A stretch of 64,000 bases of DNA from Rosa chinensis (taxonomy: Eukaryota; Streptophyta; Magnoliopsida; Rosales; Rosaceae): positions 16,200,141-16,264,140 of the forward strand of contig NC_037089.1 in the NCBI RefSeq assembly GCF_002994745.2, read 5' to 3'. How positions within the stretch are numbered: the first letter of the stretch is position 1; every line of letters starts with the position of its first letter. Shown piece by piece: positions 13,137-26,579 of this stretch. A model generated the notes under the pieces. The model was not told the DNA's origin and ran no database searches. It saw nothing but the letters and a program-made list of their open reading frames with translations. Position numbers and translations under genes: made by a program.

Positions 13137-15200
13137 ATTTGAATACCAATTTCCAATATCCAAATTATTTCTTAATGTGAAGACGCTTCTTTCTTTTCGA
13201 GATTCTTTGTTGAAATTGGCTAAAATCTCGTCCTACATCACAATTTCACTCGCGAACCAAACAATAAAATGGATCTTTTTGTACTCCTTCCTATTTCTTT
13301 TGTTCAGTCCTCTTCATTCTAGACAATAATTAATCTTCACTCACTCGATTTACATATAGTCATCTGGTTTATGATGGTATTAAGCATTTCGTTAACACGA
13401 ACGTGCTTTACCCTCCAAAACATAAGACGACAACTCGACATTACCCCCAAGTTTAACCAAAATGATGAACCCTATAGGACCAGCAAGTTCATTACACCCT
13501 TCCTTGTCCTAATCATGTTTATTTTTCTCTTTTCACCTTTTGCTATCGATCAAATTAATCAGTATGAGAATAGTTGACTAAATCTCTGTTAGTTATTAAA
13601 AGATAAAGAGTAATAAGATTTGTCAAATTGTTTGGAGACAAAGCCAAAATGAAGCTTCCATCTCATTCATCAATTTCATGTGAATTATATACGAAGGTTC
13701 CAAAGTCCAATCTTAGCCTCAACTCGCAGCTTCCATTTTCACACAAGTATGCTTTTCTTGGCAAGTAAGTTTGTGATGACAGAGGATCAAGTGGTACGTA
13801 TTGCGTAATATTAGTCACAATCCTCGTGCAATTATATGTATAAAGTTCATTTCCAAATTGACGGCTCATTTAATACTTAAAGCTCGATCTTATACCAAAA
13901 GGTTTCTATATTGATGCGGGAAGTTCATATGCTTGTTATCTTGTTTTTCATTGTACAATTACGGGTGAATTGAATATAGACCGAAAATCTTGCGAAAGTT
14001 GGGTGATGATGTACAACATTGTTGTTCCAAGACTTGTGGATCAAATTTGATTGCACTAGCTTCAAGTAACAACACATACCACGACAACATTCACGTCGAA
14101 TAAAGGGTTAACTTTTTTACAAAAAAAAAAAAAAAAAAATCTATTCAAAAACTGATTAGTAATATTGTATTATCATGATGAATCGGTTCAATAGCCATGC
14201 TCTTTCTGTTGTTTGTTAGTCATTCCTCAACTACTAAGTCTGTTAACTTACAGGTAAGAAGATATGTTATCATTAAGACATAAATATTGTTTAAGACATT
14301 ACTAGTATCGATTTGAAAATCCACTAAATTCTTGTACCTCAAGCATGTAATGGAAAGTTTTAGATGAAAACCATGCACAACACATGGAACATTGTGTACG
14401 TATTTTAGCATCACTTGGTTCTTAAGTAATAGACAAGGTATCTACATTTTCATCCTCCACTTTATACGTCTATGTTGGTAGACAAATGCCCCTTTCTTTT
14501 CTATTACAAGACAAAACCTCAACTCTTTTTATCTCTAAAGACAAACCTCACTTATCTTATTCGAACATTTTTGCTATTATTGAAAAACAACACGAATATT
14601 TTGGCGAAAGGTATCTTGTCCAAGAAGAAACCCCTACAAACGGCGTTGTTTTGACTTTACCTCATCTAAATCGTCCATATTCTACTTTTGTTTTTTTTAC
14701 AAGCGGAAACCAAAAAAAAAAAATTAAGAATTACCTATCCCAATCTAGTCGCTGATTGGTCAATCGGTAATTTTATTTATTAAATTCCAAACTATATATC
14801 CATTAATGAATACAACCGACCCTGGTGCGTGCCACGTGGCTTAATCAATGTACAGCCTGGACCCACGGGACCACTCCCACCATAAGCAAACAATAATTTT
14901 CACTTAAATACCATGCTTAATCTGGAATCAAACTTATTTAAATTTATTTCCACTCCTACCATTTTTTGGCAAGTAAATTTGAAGGGTCTTCTGATTTGTG
15001 CGTTTGAGACAGAAATTAGTCTGATATTGTTGGGATATCTTTATAAATCTCGGTCTGAATACTAACTAAATGAATATGTTACTCACTCACTAATTTATTG
15101 TGAATCTTAATCGAGACTGAGTGAATGTGTCGGTTATTGTTAACTTAATGGAGATTCTCCCTGATTAAAAATAAAAATAAAAATTAAAAATTAAATAACT
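13137..15200. other. AT-rich intergenic sequence upstream of CRK5
   Basis: No gene is supported. There is a poly-A run at about 14122-14139. The 14820-14900 segment contains GCCACGTGGC, a perfect G-box-like palindrome about 680 bp upstream of the CRK5 start, which could be a distal regulatory site. Confidence 0.5.
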
Positions 15201-15512
15201 TTATATTTTAGTTGGGGAAAGAATATAATAAAGCAAACGCTTCGTCGTTTCTCCTTTTTATCGCTTTCTTCGGATCCCTCCCTTCTTCTCTCTATCCAGC
15301 CCTGTCTTCATTTTGCTCAAATTTTTCAGAAAACCCAAAACCTCAAATTGGCTTCGAAAAATTTGAAATTCGAATTCACAAGGTTCGGATAAGTTTCCGG
15401 AGTCGGAGTCTGGTCTTGGTTTTTGATCTAATGCTCTGACGCTGGAATTTTGGAGCTGAAATCCCCAGACTTGGTCTGTTTGGGGATATAGGAGAGTTGT
15501 GAATTTACCAAA

Positions 15513-18500
15513 ATGGGTCTCTGCACCTCCAAACCCTCGTTCCCCAACTCCATCACTTCGTCTCCGCAGTCCGATTCTCAGGTCGGGAAAGATCCGGTGA
15601 AGGTCAATTCGAGCTCCGGCGATGTCGAAAACCCTAGAAATGAGCAGAACGGAGAGAAGGTCGAGGAGGAGACTGTGATCGCCGTCAAGAAGTCGCCTTT
15701 TTTTCCGTTCTACAGTCCGAGTCCGGCGCACTACTTCTTCTCCTCGAAGAAGTCTCCGGCGAGATCTCCGGCGAATGCCAGCGCGAAGTCGACGCCGAGC
15801 CGGTTCTTCAAGCGGCCGTTCCCGCCGCCGTCGCCGGCGAAGCACATAAGGGCGCTGCTGGCGCGGCGGCACGGGACGGTGAAGCCGAACGAGGCGATTC
15901 CGGAGGGGAGTGAGGTTGAGGGAGGTGTGACTGGGCTTGATAAGAGCTTTGGGTTCTCTAAGCATTTGAGTAACAAGTATGAGCTCGGTGAAGAGGTTGG
16001 CCGAGGGCATTTTGGGTATACTTGCAAAGCTACCTTCAAGAAGGGAGAGCTCAAGGGCCAGCAGGTTGCTGTCAAAGTAATCCCCAAAGTCAAGGTTTGC
16101 AAAAAATTTCGTAGTTTTAACTGAATTGCTGCCTCGTTTTCGGGTTTGTTTCGAGTCAGTTGTTGATACTCCATTGTTTGAATTGGATCTGTTGGCATAT
16201 ACATGATCTCTGATGTGTAATCATTACAAAAATATAGAAATGTTTTTTTATCGTGTTTGTGTACTATTGGCTGATTGTGATGGATGATTTTATTGTCAGA
16301 TGACTACTGCAATTGCCATTGAGGATGTGAGAAGGGAAGTCAAGATATTGAAAGCTTTGACCGGGCATAGCAATCTAGTTCAGTTTTATGATGCATACGA
16401 AGACCATGATAATGTCTACATAGTTATGGAGTAAGCACTGATTGCTTTGTTTTGTTTGATTTATGTGATTCAGTGATTTCGGGTGACCATTTTTTATGGA
16501 GTTTAGTGTTAACTGACTTGGTTTGATTTTCATATTTCAGACTGTGCGAAGGAGGGGAGCTCTTAGATAGGATACTTGCAAGGTATATTTTGTGCCTTCT
16601 AGATTTGAATTGAACCTGTTATGTTTTGGTTGCTCTTGATGAACTACAAAGTAGTGAAGTCATGGGAAACAATGGTTGCAAGTCATTAAGTATTTCTTTT
16701 CTGCAGGGGTGGGAAATATACAGAGGAAGATGCAAGGACTGTGATGATACAAATATTAAATGTTGTCGCGTTTTGCCACCTCCAGGGCGTGGTCCATCGA
16801 GATCTTAAGCCAGAGGTATGCTGTCCTCTAGATGATTACAAAACTTGCTGCAATGCATCACTATCTAAAATTCCCTTGAGATTCTTTGTCCAATGTTATT
16901 ACTTTCCCTGTCGTAGCTTTTGTAAGAGTGCCCTCTGTCTCTTCAAGTAATATGGCATCTATGTTTACCTCCATTTCAAAAGATGTCATTTCATTCATGC
17001 TATCGATTCCTTTGTTCTCTTTGCCATTTGGAAGAATACTATGTGATGAGAAAATGTAACAAGGGCAGTTGTGCAAGAATCCATATTGGTAATATAATTA
17101 GTTAACGAATGCATTATCGGATCAAAAAGTTCTAAGCTTAGCAGAAAAATCTGACCAACTTTATATTTTAGCTGTTCATTTATGTAACATAGTTGCAATT
17201 TCTCTCCCAGCATTTGGTTGTTGCCACTTTCCATTTCTCTTCCTTTATGTACTCATTAAGTGTTCTTAATATCTGGACCAGAATTTTCTGTTTACATCGA
17301 ATGATGAAGATTCACAGTTGAAGGCTATAGACTTTGGCCTTTCAGATTTTGTGAAACCAGGTTGGTCAATACTTCTATTTATAATCCTCACAATTACTTG
17401 ATCTTTTAGTAAAAGCTATTTGGTCAGTGTTTCCTGATGAGTGAATAATCTTTGCAGATGAAAGGCTTAACGACATTGTTGGTAGTGCATACTATGTAGC
17501 CCCCGAAGTGTTACATAGGGCTTATGGTACAGAGGCTGATGTCTGGAGCGTAGGTGTGATTGCATACATTCTATTGTGTGGCAGCCGTCCATTTTGGGCT
17601 CGAACTGAGTCTGGCATTTTTCGGGCAGTTCTAAAAGCTGATCCAAGTTTTGATGAAACACCTTGGCCAACTCTCTCTACAGAGGCAAAAGATTTTGTCA
17701 AGCGCCTATTGAATAAAGACCCACGGAAAAGAATGACAGCTGCACAAGCGTTAAGTGAGTGCCTTATCCACTCTCAAAATGCTTGGTCATGAACTCATGA
17801 TTAACTTCAGAAACTGTCACTCACTGCCTTCTCTTGCAGGTCATCCCTGGCTTAAAAATTATAGCACTGTTAAAATTCCTCTGGACATATTAATATTCAA
17901 GCTCATGAAGGTTTATATGCGCTCATCACCTCTCCGCAAAACTGCTTTAAGGGTGGGTATATGTTGCCATTTTCAGTTGAAAGTATATATTAGTATTGCT
18001 GCTATAACTATTGATGGTTATTATCCCTTAAAGTTTCTTATTGCAAACTTTTTTTTTTTTTTTTTTTCCTGTATTTCAAATACCAGTTTATTTTTATTTC
18101 CTCAAATTTTTCGTAGCCTCTAGTAGCCTATCTTGTTCTCACAACATTGACATTTTGCAGGCTCTTTCCAAGACATTGACTGTTGATGAGCTTTGCTATT
18201 TGAAGGAGCAGTTTGCGCTTTTAGAACCAAACAAAAATGGCACAATAAGCTTAGAAAACATCAAAACGGTCAGTTTCCTTCAGAATATCTTGACTTAGAG
18301 ATTTGTGGTTAGTAATGCTAATGCTCTTGAACATCCTAATATTCTCAGGCCTTGATGAAAAATGCAACTGATGCAATGAAGGAGGCACGAATTGCTGATT
18401 TTCTAGCATCGGTAGGTGCTTTGACTATGGTAGTGGCAGTTTTTCACATTGACATGTTCTTGATTCTTATTACAACATTATACTTCTTTTTGGCAGCTTA

Positions 18501-18983
18501 ATGCATTGCAATACAGAAGGATGGATTTTGAGGAATTTTGTACAGCTGCACTAAGTGTCCACCAACTTGAGGCTCTGGACCATTGGGAGCAACATGCTCG
18601 TTGTGCATATGAACTTTTTGACAAGGAAGGCAACAGGGCTATTGTCATTGAGGAACTGGCTTCGGTATGTGGTTGCATCTTTCTTCTACCTTTTCTTGAA
18701 TCCTTCTACTATCAGATTGCCTCTGCTTCTACTAGATTCCCATGGCCACTGCCTCATGCAGTATCATAAATAATAGTTCTGAGCTGAGTCAAAATTTCTA
18801 TATGCATGAATTTACCCTGATCTATGGTATTGTGTGTTTCAGGAACTTGGTCTTGGCCCTTCTGTCCCTGTTCATGCGGTTCTTCATGATTGGATTAGGC
18901 ACACCGACGGGAAGCTGAGTTTCCTTGGATTTGTGAAATTGTTGCATGGCGTATCTGGCCGGGTTGTTGCAAAAGCTCAATGA
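15513..18983 (+). CDS. CRK5: CDPK-related protein kinase, CRK5-like
   Basis: Eleven in-frame exons give 610 aa: 15513-16094, 16300-16430, 16541-16582, 16707-16815, 17282-17360, 17458-17754, 17840-17952, 18161-18268, 18349-18411, 18497-18664 and 18843-18983. The N-terminus MGLCTSKP predicts myristoylation on Gly2 and palmitoylation on Cys4, so a membrane location. A Ser/Pro-rich variable region with [15 protein letters not shown] follows. The kinase domain has GRGHFG, AVKVI, HRDLKPEN, DFGLSDF and SAYYVAPEV. The C-terminal regulatory region has EF-hand-like loops such as [12 protein letters not shown] and [12 protein letters not shown] that lack the full calcium ligand set. This matches CRKs, which are largely calcium-independent Ser/Thr kinases. 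Length and N-terminus match Arabidopsis CRK5 (At3g50530, recalled), linked to auxin transport and gravitropism. All catalytic motifs are intact. Confidence 0.95.
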
Positions 18984-19742
18984 CAGTGTCGATGAGGTTC
19001 AAGAAGTATAGATTGGCCATGCTGTCTTGACCAATAAAACAATGGTTAGAGTGAGGTGGTTAAATAAGAAATTTCCTGGACCTGATAGTCTTGATTTTCA
19101 CGGCTGTAAGCCAACACGATCATTTGATGAAAAGCTTCGGCTTGTGTACACTGGGAGCAGAGTTGAAGCGTAGTTGTGGTTTTTTTTTTTCCACTGTAAA
19201 TCTTGTAGTTTTAGTTAGTGTGTTTAGTTGCAGATAGAATAGTGCTCCAACTGTTTTACTAGACGATCACAGACCATGTTTCTGACATAATAGACTTGGC
19301 AGGACATGCTATTACCTGTATCATTTCTCTCTATCTCTGTATCTCTCTTTCTATGATTCCAGCTACGTTTGACAGGCTTATATCAACATAATTGTGATTC
19401 CAACTCACTCACTAGTCTTCATTCTCTGTTTTTTATATCATACATGTGATTATATATTTCCCTAGTAAGTTGCATTTGAATTCCTTTGCTTGACATTTGA
19501 TAAGGTCTTGTTTGGTTTGTCAAAAGAAAATCATTTTATTTGTATTTCCCGTGTAATTCGAAGAATAGAAGAGTTTTTGGTCGGTTTGATTCAGTCCGAT
19601 TAGGCACACTTTGAGGCATTGAGCTGAGTTGTGAAATTGAGCCTGAGATTTAAAGTGGACTATTGCAACACGAGCAATTTCATCGGAGTGCAATGCAATT
19701 CAACTTCGATCCTTCTCTGTGTAATTGATTTGGTTTCGGTTT

Positions 19743-20038
19743 TCACCCACTTTCCGATCACATATTTTAATCTTAACCGTTCAGTTTTTAGGTCCTAATG
19801 TATAGATCATCTCTGCAAAATTTCAGCCAATTTGGTGATCGTTAAGGCATCGAAAACTGCAATTTTCACTAACGAACCAAATCTGTCGAACTGGAACCGT
19901 TCGTGTACATTGTTGTAATTTGCAGTTTGGATGCCTTAACGATCACCCAATTGGATGAAATTTTGCAGAAGTGATCTATACATTAGGACCTAAAAACTGA
20001 ACGATTAAGATGTGAAAATGTGATCGAAAAGTGGGGGA
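19743..20038. repeat. Foldback (inverted repeat, arms about 120 bp)
   Basis: Arms at about 19743-19864 and 19917-20038 are inverted copies separated by about 52 bp. Each carries blocks such as GGTCCTAATGTATAGATCA and GATGCCTTAACGATCA on opposite strands. There is no coding potential. It could be a MITE or a hairpin within a larger repeat. It begins about 760 bp past the CRK5 stop codon. Confidence 0.85.
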
Positions 20039-20094
20039 AAACTTGAAATTCGTACCATCCGCACGGTACAGACGTCCGCACCGTAGCCGGACTG

Positions 20095-20168
20095 TATTAT
20101 TGGCATCAAACACCTATAGCCTGTGATATATATATATATTATTGGCATCAAACACCTATAGCCTGTGA
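20095..20168. repeat. 32-bp direct repeat, 42-bp period
   Basis: Two identical copies starting TATTATTGGCATCAAACACC, at 20095 and 20137, are separated by a short TA run. This looks like a recent slippage or local duplication. Confidence 0.85.
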
Positions 20169-20636
20169 TGTCAGACATTTTACTCTTCATATATAATTTG
20201 GGATTCCTTGTTAATATATGTTAGTGGTTAAATTTTATGGTATTACAGACAAGAGAAAGTTGATTGAACTATTAAGAATGCCAAGCTTCGAGGTCAGGGA
20301 TAAGTGATAACCACGAAAGTATGCAGGTTTGATTTTGTTGATGGTGGGTGGTTGCTGCAAATACTACAATATTTATTTGCAAAGAGTTTGAGAAGTTGTG
20401 TAGTCACATTATCAGTATGCCCTTAAACGAGCAATTGTTTTAATCCTTGATGACAAAATACTAAAACATACCTCCCAATTTCTCTTTGTTGCAAGTTGCA
20501 TGCAATTGCAATGCCTGTGGATCCATTTTCATTGAATGCAACAATAGTACAATTTGTGGTGCATAATTGTGATTTATGGCTGTTTTTGAATTTTGAACAT
20601 AAATCATGAACTATGCGTTTAACTTCACAATAAAAC

Positions 20637-20755
20637 CATTTACTTTTATTGTAATTTTATTTGGGGGGTAGATGTTTAACTTTTCTTTTAGACTAGTTGG
20701 TTTACTTTCTCATAAGGTATTGGAGGATACTAAAACTAAGGTATTGGAGGATACT
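20637..20755. repeat. Dispersed repeat, also present at 39296-39450
   Basis: The stretch ATTTGGGGGGTAGATGTTTAAC through AAGGTATTGGAGGATACTAA recurs at 39296-39450. Here the last motif is also locally duplicated (20717 and 20740). A transposon end follows soon after in both places (hAT here, CACTA there). The family is unknown. Confidence 0.7.
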
Positions 20756-21439
20756 TTGCTGAACCTTTGTTGATGGTTCTTCATCTTCATTCTCTAAGTT
20801 AAAATTTACAAGGCTTGAGCACGGGCCGATCCCGTTTCGTATTTCACTGGGCCCGGGACCGAGCCCGAACAATTTGGGCCGGGCCCATATTAAGTTTTCA
20901 ACATCCAGAGATCGAGAAGGCCCGGACCGTTAACAAATGGGCCGGTCCTTCAGGCTTTTCGGGCCCAAATATGAATTTCTGGAAAAAAAAAGCCTGAAAG
21001 TATGTTTTCTTGCTAATCATGGAGAACTTGTTTCTCAACAAAACTTGCACTGTTAAATCCTATCACAAAGCAGTAAAAACTTCTAGAAAAAGCCATAAAT
21101 AATCAAATAACATTGATGGCTTAATGTCATCGAATCAACTTAACAAATCACAATCACATTCAACTTAACAAATCACAATCACATCTCTAATGTTCCAAGT
21201 CTCCAACTTCCAACATCAGAACCAAACTGTCCAAACTCCAAACAAAACAAATGTTCCATTTTTCCGAGTTCCAACCAAACCAAACTTAACAAATAACAAC
21301 CTCATCTCCAAATTGCAGTTGAGCTCCATCTCCAAACAGCCACCCCAACTTCAAAACCAGCATGGCAGTAGGCAGCAACTAGTATCACACATAAGCTAAT
21401 TTCTGATTTTCTGAACTGCAAGTTACACACTAAAACAGC

Positions 21440-21720
21440 AGATTAATAGTAGCACACACACCAAATCAGTAACAAAATCACACCACATTTACATATTAGT
21501 TATCACCATCAGTAACCAAATCATTTTGAGTAGATTAACAGTAGCACACTCACACCAAATCAGTAACAAAATCACACCACATTTACACATTAGCTATCAC
21601 CATCAGTAACCAAATCAATTTGAGTAGATTAACAGTAGCACACTCACACCAAATCAGTAACAAAATCACACCACATTTACACTATAACCATCAGTAACCA
21701 AATGTCCAAATGAGTAACAA
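21440..21720. repeat. Tandem repeat, about 93-bp unit, three copies
   Basis: Units containing CACACCAAATCAGTAACAAA and CACCATCAGTAACCAAATCA repeat about three times in the 3' noncoding part of the hAT element. Subterminal repeats of this kind can bind hAT transposase, but that role is inference. Confidence 0.8.
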
Positions 21721-21873
21721 AAGAACACGAATTATCACCATCAGTAATCAAATCAATCAGTAACACGAATACCAAATCACACCTTTAGAAGTAGACTTTG
21801 CAGATTTTGGAAGCTTTGCAGCAGTACTTGTAGACGGTGCCTGAGTTGAGGTTTTGTCTTGATATTCTGCAAG

Positions 21874-23185
21874 TTAAAAGAAATACAAACGGTTACCAAC
21901 TGAATAAGTTGTGTAGATAATGAACAGCAGTAATTGAATAATTAAAAACTGACCTTTCTCAATGTCTTCATAGAGTAGCACCTCCTTGATGGTTGGAACA
22001 TACACTAGACCCATTATTCCCGGACTCTTAAGCCAATTTTTCAAGCATATAAGGGTTTCAACACTCCTAGGAGTTAAGGAACTCTTGTGTGGATCGATTA
22101 CTCGCTTGCCTGTGCTGAAGCATGACTCAGAAGCTACTGTTGAGACTTGAATGGCTAGCACATCTTTTGCCACAGCTTGCAAGTTGGGATATTTCGATTC
22201 ACTGTGCTTCCACCAAGTTAAAATTTCAAAGGTTTCCCCCACTTTAGGCCTCTCGAAGGGATCAATAATGTATCGATCAACTTCACACTCCACCACAATT
22301 TCATCGCTGTTCTCAAGTTCTTTCGCCCAATTATCCATCATTTCGGCCATCTTGCCACTAGCACCTCTCGTACCAGAATACCTTGATCCATTGGTGACCT
22401 TCTCCTTTTGGTTTGAGGCTGAATTCATTGAAGCTGCATATGTTTCAGTCAAGGTTACTAGCAGATCTTTGACCTTTGCTTCCCTCTCTTTAGCTTCACC
22501 ATCATCCATGCCCAACTCCGTCTGGAAAATATGAGTGAAATTTTGAAGTTTATACCTAGGATCAAGAACTAAGGCAACCAAAAGAAGCTGATTGACATCA
22601 TCGATGTTGCCAAAATATTTTTGAAACTTATTCTTCATCCTCACTGCCATCCGACCCATCAACGATGCCGTTTCATTCTCATAAGCCATTCCAGGCTGCC
22701 ACAGTCCATCAATCTCACCCTCTATTGCCACAATGTCATGGAAAGCTGAATGGGCAGTAGGCTTCAAAGTTGCCCATCAATCTCAACGTAACGTCGTAGA
22801 AAACTAATAAAAACTGGCAGAAAATGGCAGCCCTTTCCCAATCGTCATCATTAGGTGGTCCGACCCTCTTCCTACTAGTTTTGGACTTCACTTCCTCCAC
22901 CACTTCTAAATCTTCATCTATCACATCTTCTTCATCGAAATATCCATTATATTGATGCACATTCTCTTCACCTAACTGAACAAAGGACTTTTTCAATGCA
23001 ATTGTTGTGTCCAACATTAGAAATGTGGAGTTCCACCTAGTCAGAACATCAAGAATGCAAACTCCGTTGGAATCCAAAATTTCCTTCTCAACACACAACT
23101 TGAATTCATCGAGCCTAGAAGAAGAAGACCTCACATACCTCACTGCATTTCTAATTGAATCAACCGACTTATCCATAATAGACAA
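21874..23185 (-). pseudogene. hAT transposase, C-terminal two-thirds
   Basis: Two overlapping minus-strand ORFs (23185-22736, 149 aa; 22767-21874, 297 aa) cover the middle and C-terminal parts of a plant zinc finger BED/RICESLEEPER-type transposase. Diagnostic pieces are TRWNSTFLMLD in the first ORF and, in the second, DPRYKL and the hAT dimerisation motif ILTWWKHSESKYPNL followed by ASESCFSTGKRVIDP. The reading frame switches near 22750, between MGNF and KPTAHSAFHDI, which indicates a single-base frameshift. No BED domain is found upstream. Outside the frameshift the frames are long and open, so decay is recent. Confidence 0.85.
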
Positions 23186-23231
23186 GTCGATCGGATCTAA
23201 CTACGAGGTTCAAAATATGAGCCAAGCAACT

Positions 23232-25787
23232 ATTAAACATTTTAAATCACCATAATCTACCAGATCATCCTTCATTTGTCTCAACGACACAACTATGAAA
23301 TCCCACTCATTTCCTCTCAACATAAGCATTTGCCAAAAATATGACATCGCAACCCATTTCATACTCACTACAGATCTCAAACCTCAACTATACTCACAAT
23401 ATGAATTAAGTAAAATCAGCAATCCCTGCAAAGAAACATAGTTCAGGAGATCACCCAAAAGCACACAATTCAAAATAGAAATCATACTAATCCCTGCATA
23501 AAGTTTAGTTAAGGAGACTACATTAAAAACAATAAATACACATTATAGTAATCCCTGCATATAGCTTAGTTCAGGAGATTACTTAAAAATCAACAATAGA
23601 AGTGAAAAAGAAAAAGAAATAAAGAAATCAAACAATATAAATGAAAAAGGAAATTAATTAAAGAAATCACCAACTCCCGCTAATGAACCCTTCCAAAACT
23701 CAACATCTTTTTACCAAAAGGACAATTACAAGTAACCCCATGACAAAATCATAGGAAATGTTACCCTAACAAATCAATATGAAAAATCCGGTCCAACCTG
23801 GACACGTTGGCAGAAGACTAGAGCTCTAACTGATTGTAACCACTCACCCGGCCAAAGGCGTGATTCTCGATATATTGCCTGAGGTCACAACCTCAACCTC
23901 GGATCGTTAGGTCAACCTGACCCTTAGATCAAAACATTTAAACGAGTCACACTAGACCCAAAACTTTACTCAAATCACCAAAAGGAGAAATCACAACCTG
24001 TGACTCCCACATCTTCAAACACTTTTCAAAACAATAGAAATACCATTTCTCACGACATATTGCTTCCCCAAAAGTCATACCCTAAAACAATATATGAACT
24101 CACTCACAAATATTGTTTGCATCACAACAATTCCACCAATACATATATGTTTCCGACATAAGTAAATGTTCAATTCAATAATCTGAATAAAATCACCAAA
24201 AATCTATATATCACAATGCCACATCATCCAGATATATATTTCACGTAAATATACATATATACGTAGTCATCCACTCTGGAATGCCTACTAATAACAACTA
24301 TAGTTCACACATCATGAAAATCGAGAAATTCATTTTTATACTTAAAAACTCATTTTCCATACCTGTGAACCGTAGTCCTATGAACCGTAATCGATCGAGT
24401 TCATATTATTTAAAATAAATATTCATTTCCAAAAATGATTTACAATTTATCACATAATTCCGAATAATAAGTAAATTCGTTCGTTAATGGACCACGTTAG
24501 ATTTACTCACCTCAAAATCCCGCTGCGTCTTCTCTTACCGCAGAGATAAGGTATCGACTACTCTCCGTCAATCACCTAAGGAATTTACGTCACAACTTAG
24601 TACACGAATCAAAAACGATTAAGTTTCAAACCCCCGTTTGCACTAAAATCCTGAAAGTAATGCCAATCGAGGTGAAAGTTCATCCGACACCACCCGAGGT
24701 CTCCGGAATACTTTTACGATCAATATATCAAAACTATAAGTCGATCGGATGGCCGAATCCTCACGGATCAAAAACAGAAACGATTCGAAAACCCTAAAAC
24801 ACTATAAATCATAACTTGCTCATACGATTTCTAAAAATTACAAACTATATATCGAAATGCTCGTATCGACGAGTAGATCACAATAAGGAGCAAAAACTGC
24901 CCTAGAGGTGGCCGAAAGCTGCCAGAAAACTGCGCCACAGAAAGTGACAGAGCCGCCGCCGATCTCTAGATTAGGTGGCGAGACCTATACTAAACTCTTC
25001 CTCTCAACATGTACATCAACATTCATAACTAGCACAAAGTCTGAATCAAAGCCATTTGGCCAGAACTTACCTCAAAAGATTTGAAATATGAAGAACCCTA
25101 AACTCCCAATCTTCAAAATTCGATCACTACAAGTTGAATCATTGCAAGCTACCTTGGGAGAAAGCTTCTACGTCCTCTGGGCTCCAAAAGCCCCCAAGAA
25201 TCACCGGCTATGGTGACCGAAGTTGAGAGTTCCAACGAGGTAGCCGATTGCAGCACCGCCACCACTTCCAGCCGTTGTAGTGTCGTCCACAGCCCTATCC
25301 AGGCGGCAAAGCTTCCACAGACTTGGAGAGGGGAGTGAGACGAAGAGAATGGAACAAGTGAAGTGGCCAATGGTGGCCGGAGGAGGAAGAAACGGCGAAA
25401 ATGGCTGGGCAATCTGGGGTCGGGACTGAAGAGAGAGAAAAAGTTTCCCTTTTTGGAAACTTGGTTTTTCTGATTTTTTTTTTCCGGATTTTTCCTATTT
25501 AACCAAAATGAAAACTTTTTCCGATGTCTATAACTGCTTCATACGAACTCCGATTCTCTCGTTCCGTATGTCTACGGACTCGTATCGACACGCTCTACGA
25601 CTTTCCTGAAGGAAGTTTTTAGAGAATCCTAACGTATAAAAAGTCAACCCTTGAATCGAAGCACTTCGAACGAATAATTGTCCAAAATAATTTTGTTCCA
25701 CCTTCGAACCATGAAATCCTACTAACGAACACTTTATTAATTTCAGGAAATTCCAAGAATATAATAACAAATTTTTCGGGTATTACA
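23232..25787 (-). repeat. 3' LTR of the Gypsy element, truncated
   Basis: It starts TGTAATACCCG on the minus strand just after the polypurine tract and matches the 5' LTR over about 2.5 kb with scattered substitutions and small indels. The last 570 bp or so, equivalent to 27963-28533, are missing because the LTR ends abruptly at the hAT sequence. Confidence 0.85.
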
Positions 25788-26579
25788 TTCTACCCCCCTT
25801 AAAGGAATTTCATCCCGAAATTTAAGCGCATTTACCCAACAATCAGGTACAACCAACTCATTCACAAATCCAGTCATTGCTCTCCTACAAGTAATGCTCT
25901 CGTCATTAAGCCTCCACAAGATATTGAACAAGTCAATTTCCCCCGATCAAGGTTCCTGTAGTTCATACAGAATACAATCCGAATACTAACGATGGTCAAA
26001 ACAATTCTACTTCAACTATACTACGACCGACCATACTGGATCCATCATAGACTTCTTCTTCAACTTAGGCGCAAAGAAAAATACTGCCCCACAGGAAATC
26101 TTGGAGATATGGCTAACCTAAACATCGAATCTCCAACTTTACCAAAATTGTAATAAATCTGCAAAATTACAGCTCTATGCATAGACTACACAAGAGTCCA
26201 GAATCCTGTTATCACAACAGTAACTGCATCCTTTCACCAAAATGCAACCCTAGCATAACAAGAATTGCAAAATGAAACCTTCATTTCAACTCAAATCAAC
26301 AACACAACATTCTTTCACAATCATCATTTCTCAAAATTACAACACAAGGAATGCATCAAGCAACCTACCACTCACAACAACACACTGAACAAGAAATCAC
26401 ACACAAGAGTTTAACCACAGACATTAGGTAAAACTCAACACCAAACAAACAGAACAGAAAGAGGTACACCAAAATCTGACATTACACTAACATGAATCTA
26501 ATGTTGATAAGGCACCTTCCATACCTGAACTTCACTAACAAGTAGCAACCACTCTAGCCTGGCCCAGGAGGCAACTATC

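Larger units (their letters stand above)
20811..23231 (-). mobile_element. hAT (RICESLEEPER/BED-type) transposon, 5'-truncated
   Basis: A minus-strand transposase gene occupies about 23185-21874, followed by its 3' region and a GGGCC-rich end near 20811. The N-terminal BED zinc finger and the opposite terminal repeat are absent. At about 23231 the sequence changes abruptly to Gypsy LTR, so the element was cut at that junction. Confidence 0.7.

Noticed and set aside
15258..16204. Minus-strand ORFs of 250 and 157 aa opposite CRK5 exon 1
   Set aside because: They are antisense shadows of a GC-rich, well-supported coding exon and have no recognisable motifs.
21440..21720. CRISPR-like array
   Set aside because: The unit is about 93 bp and continuous, with no short repeat/unique spacer pattern, and it sits in a plant hAT element.
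25149..25412. ORFs within the Gypsy LTRs (also 30405-30687) as genes
   Set aside because: The same segments recur in both LTRs and differ in frame; they are LTR sequence with no conserved domain.
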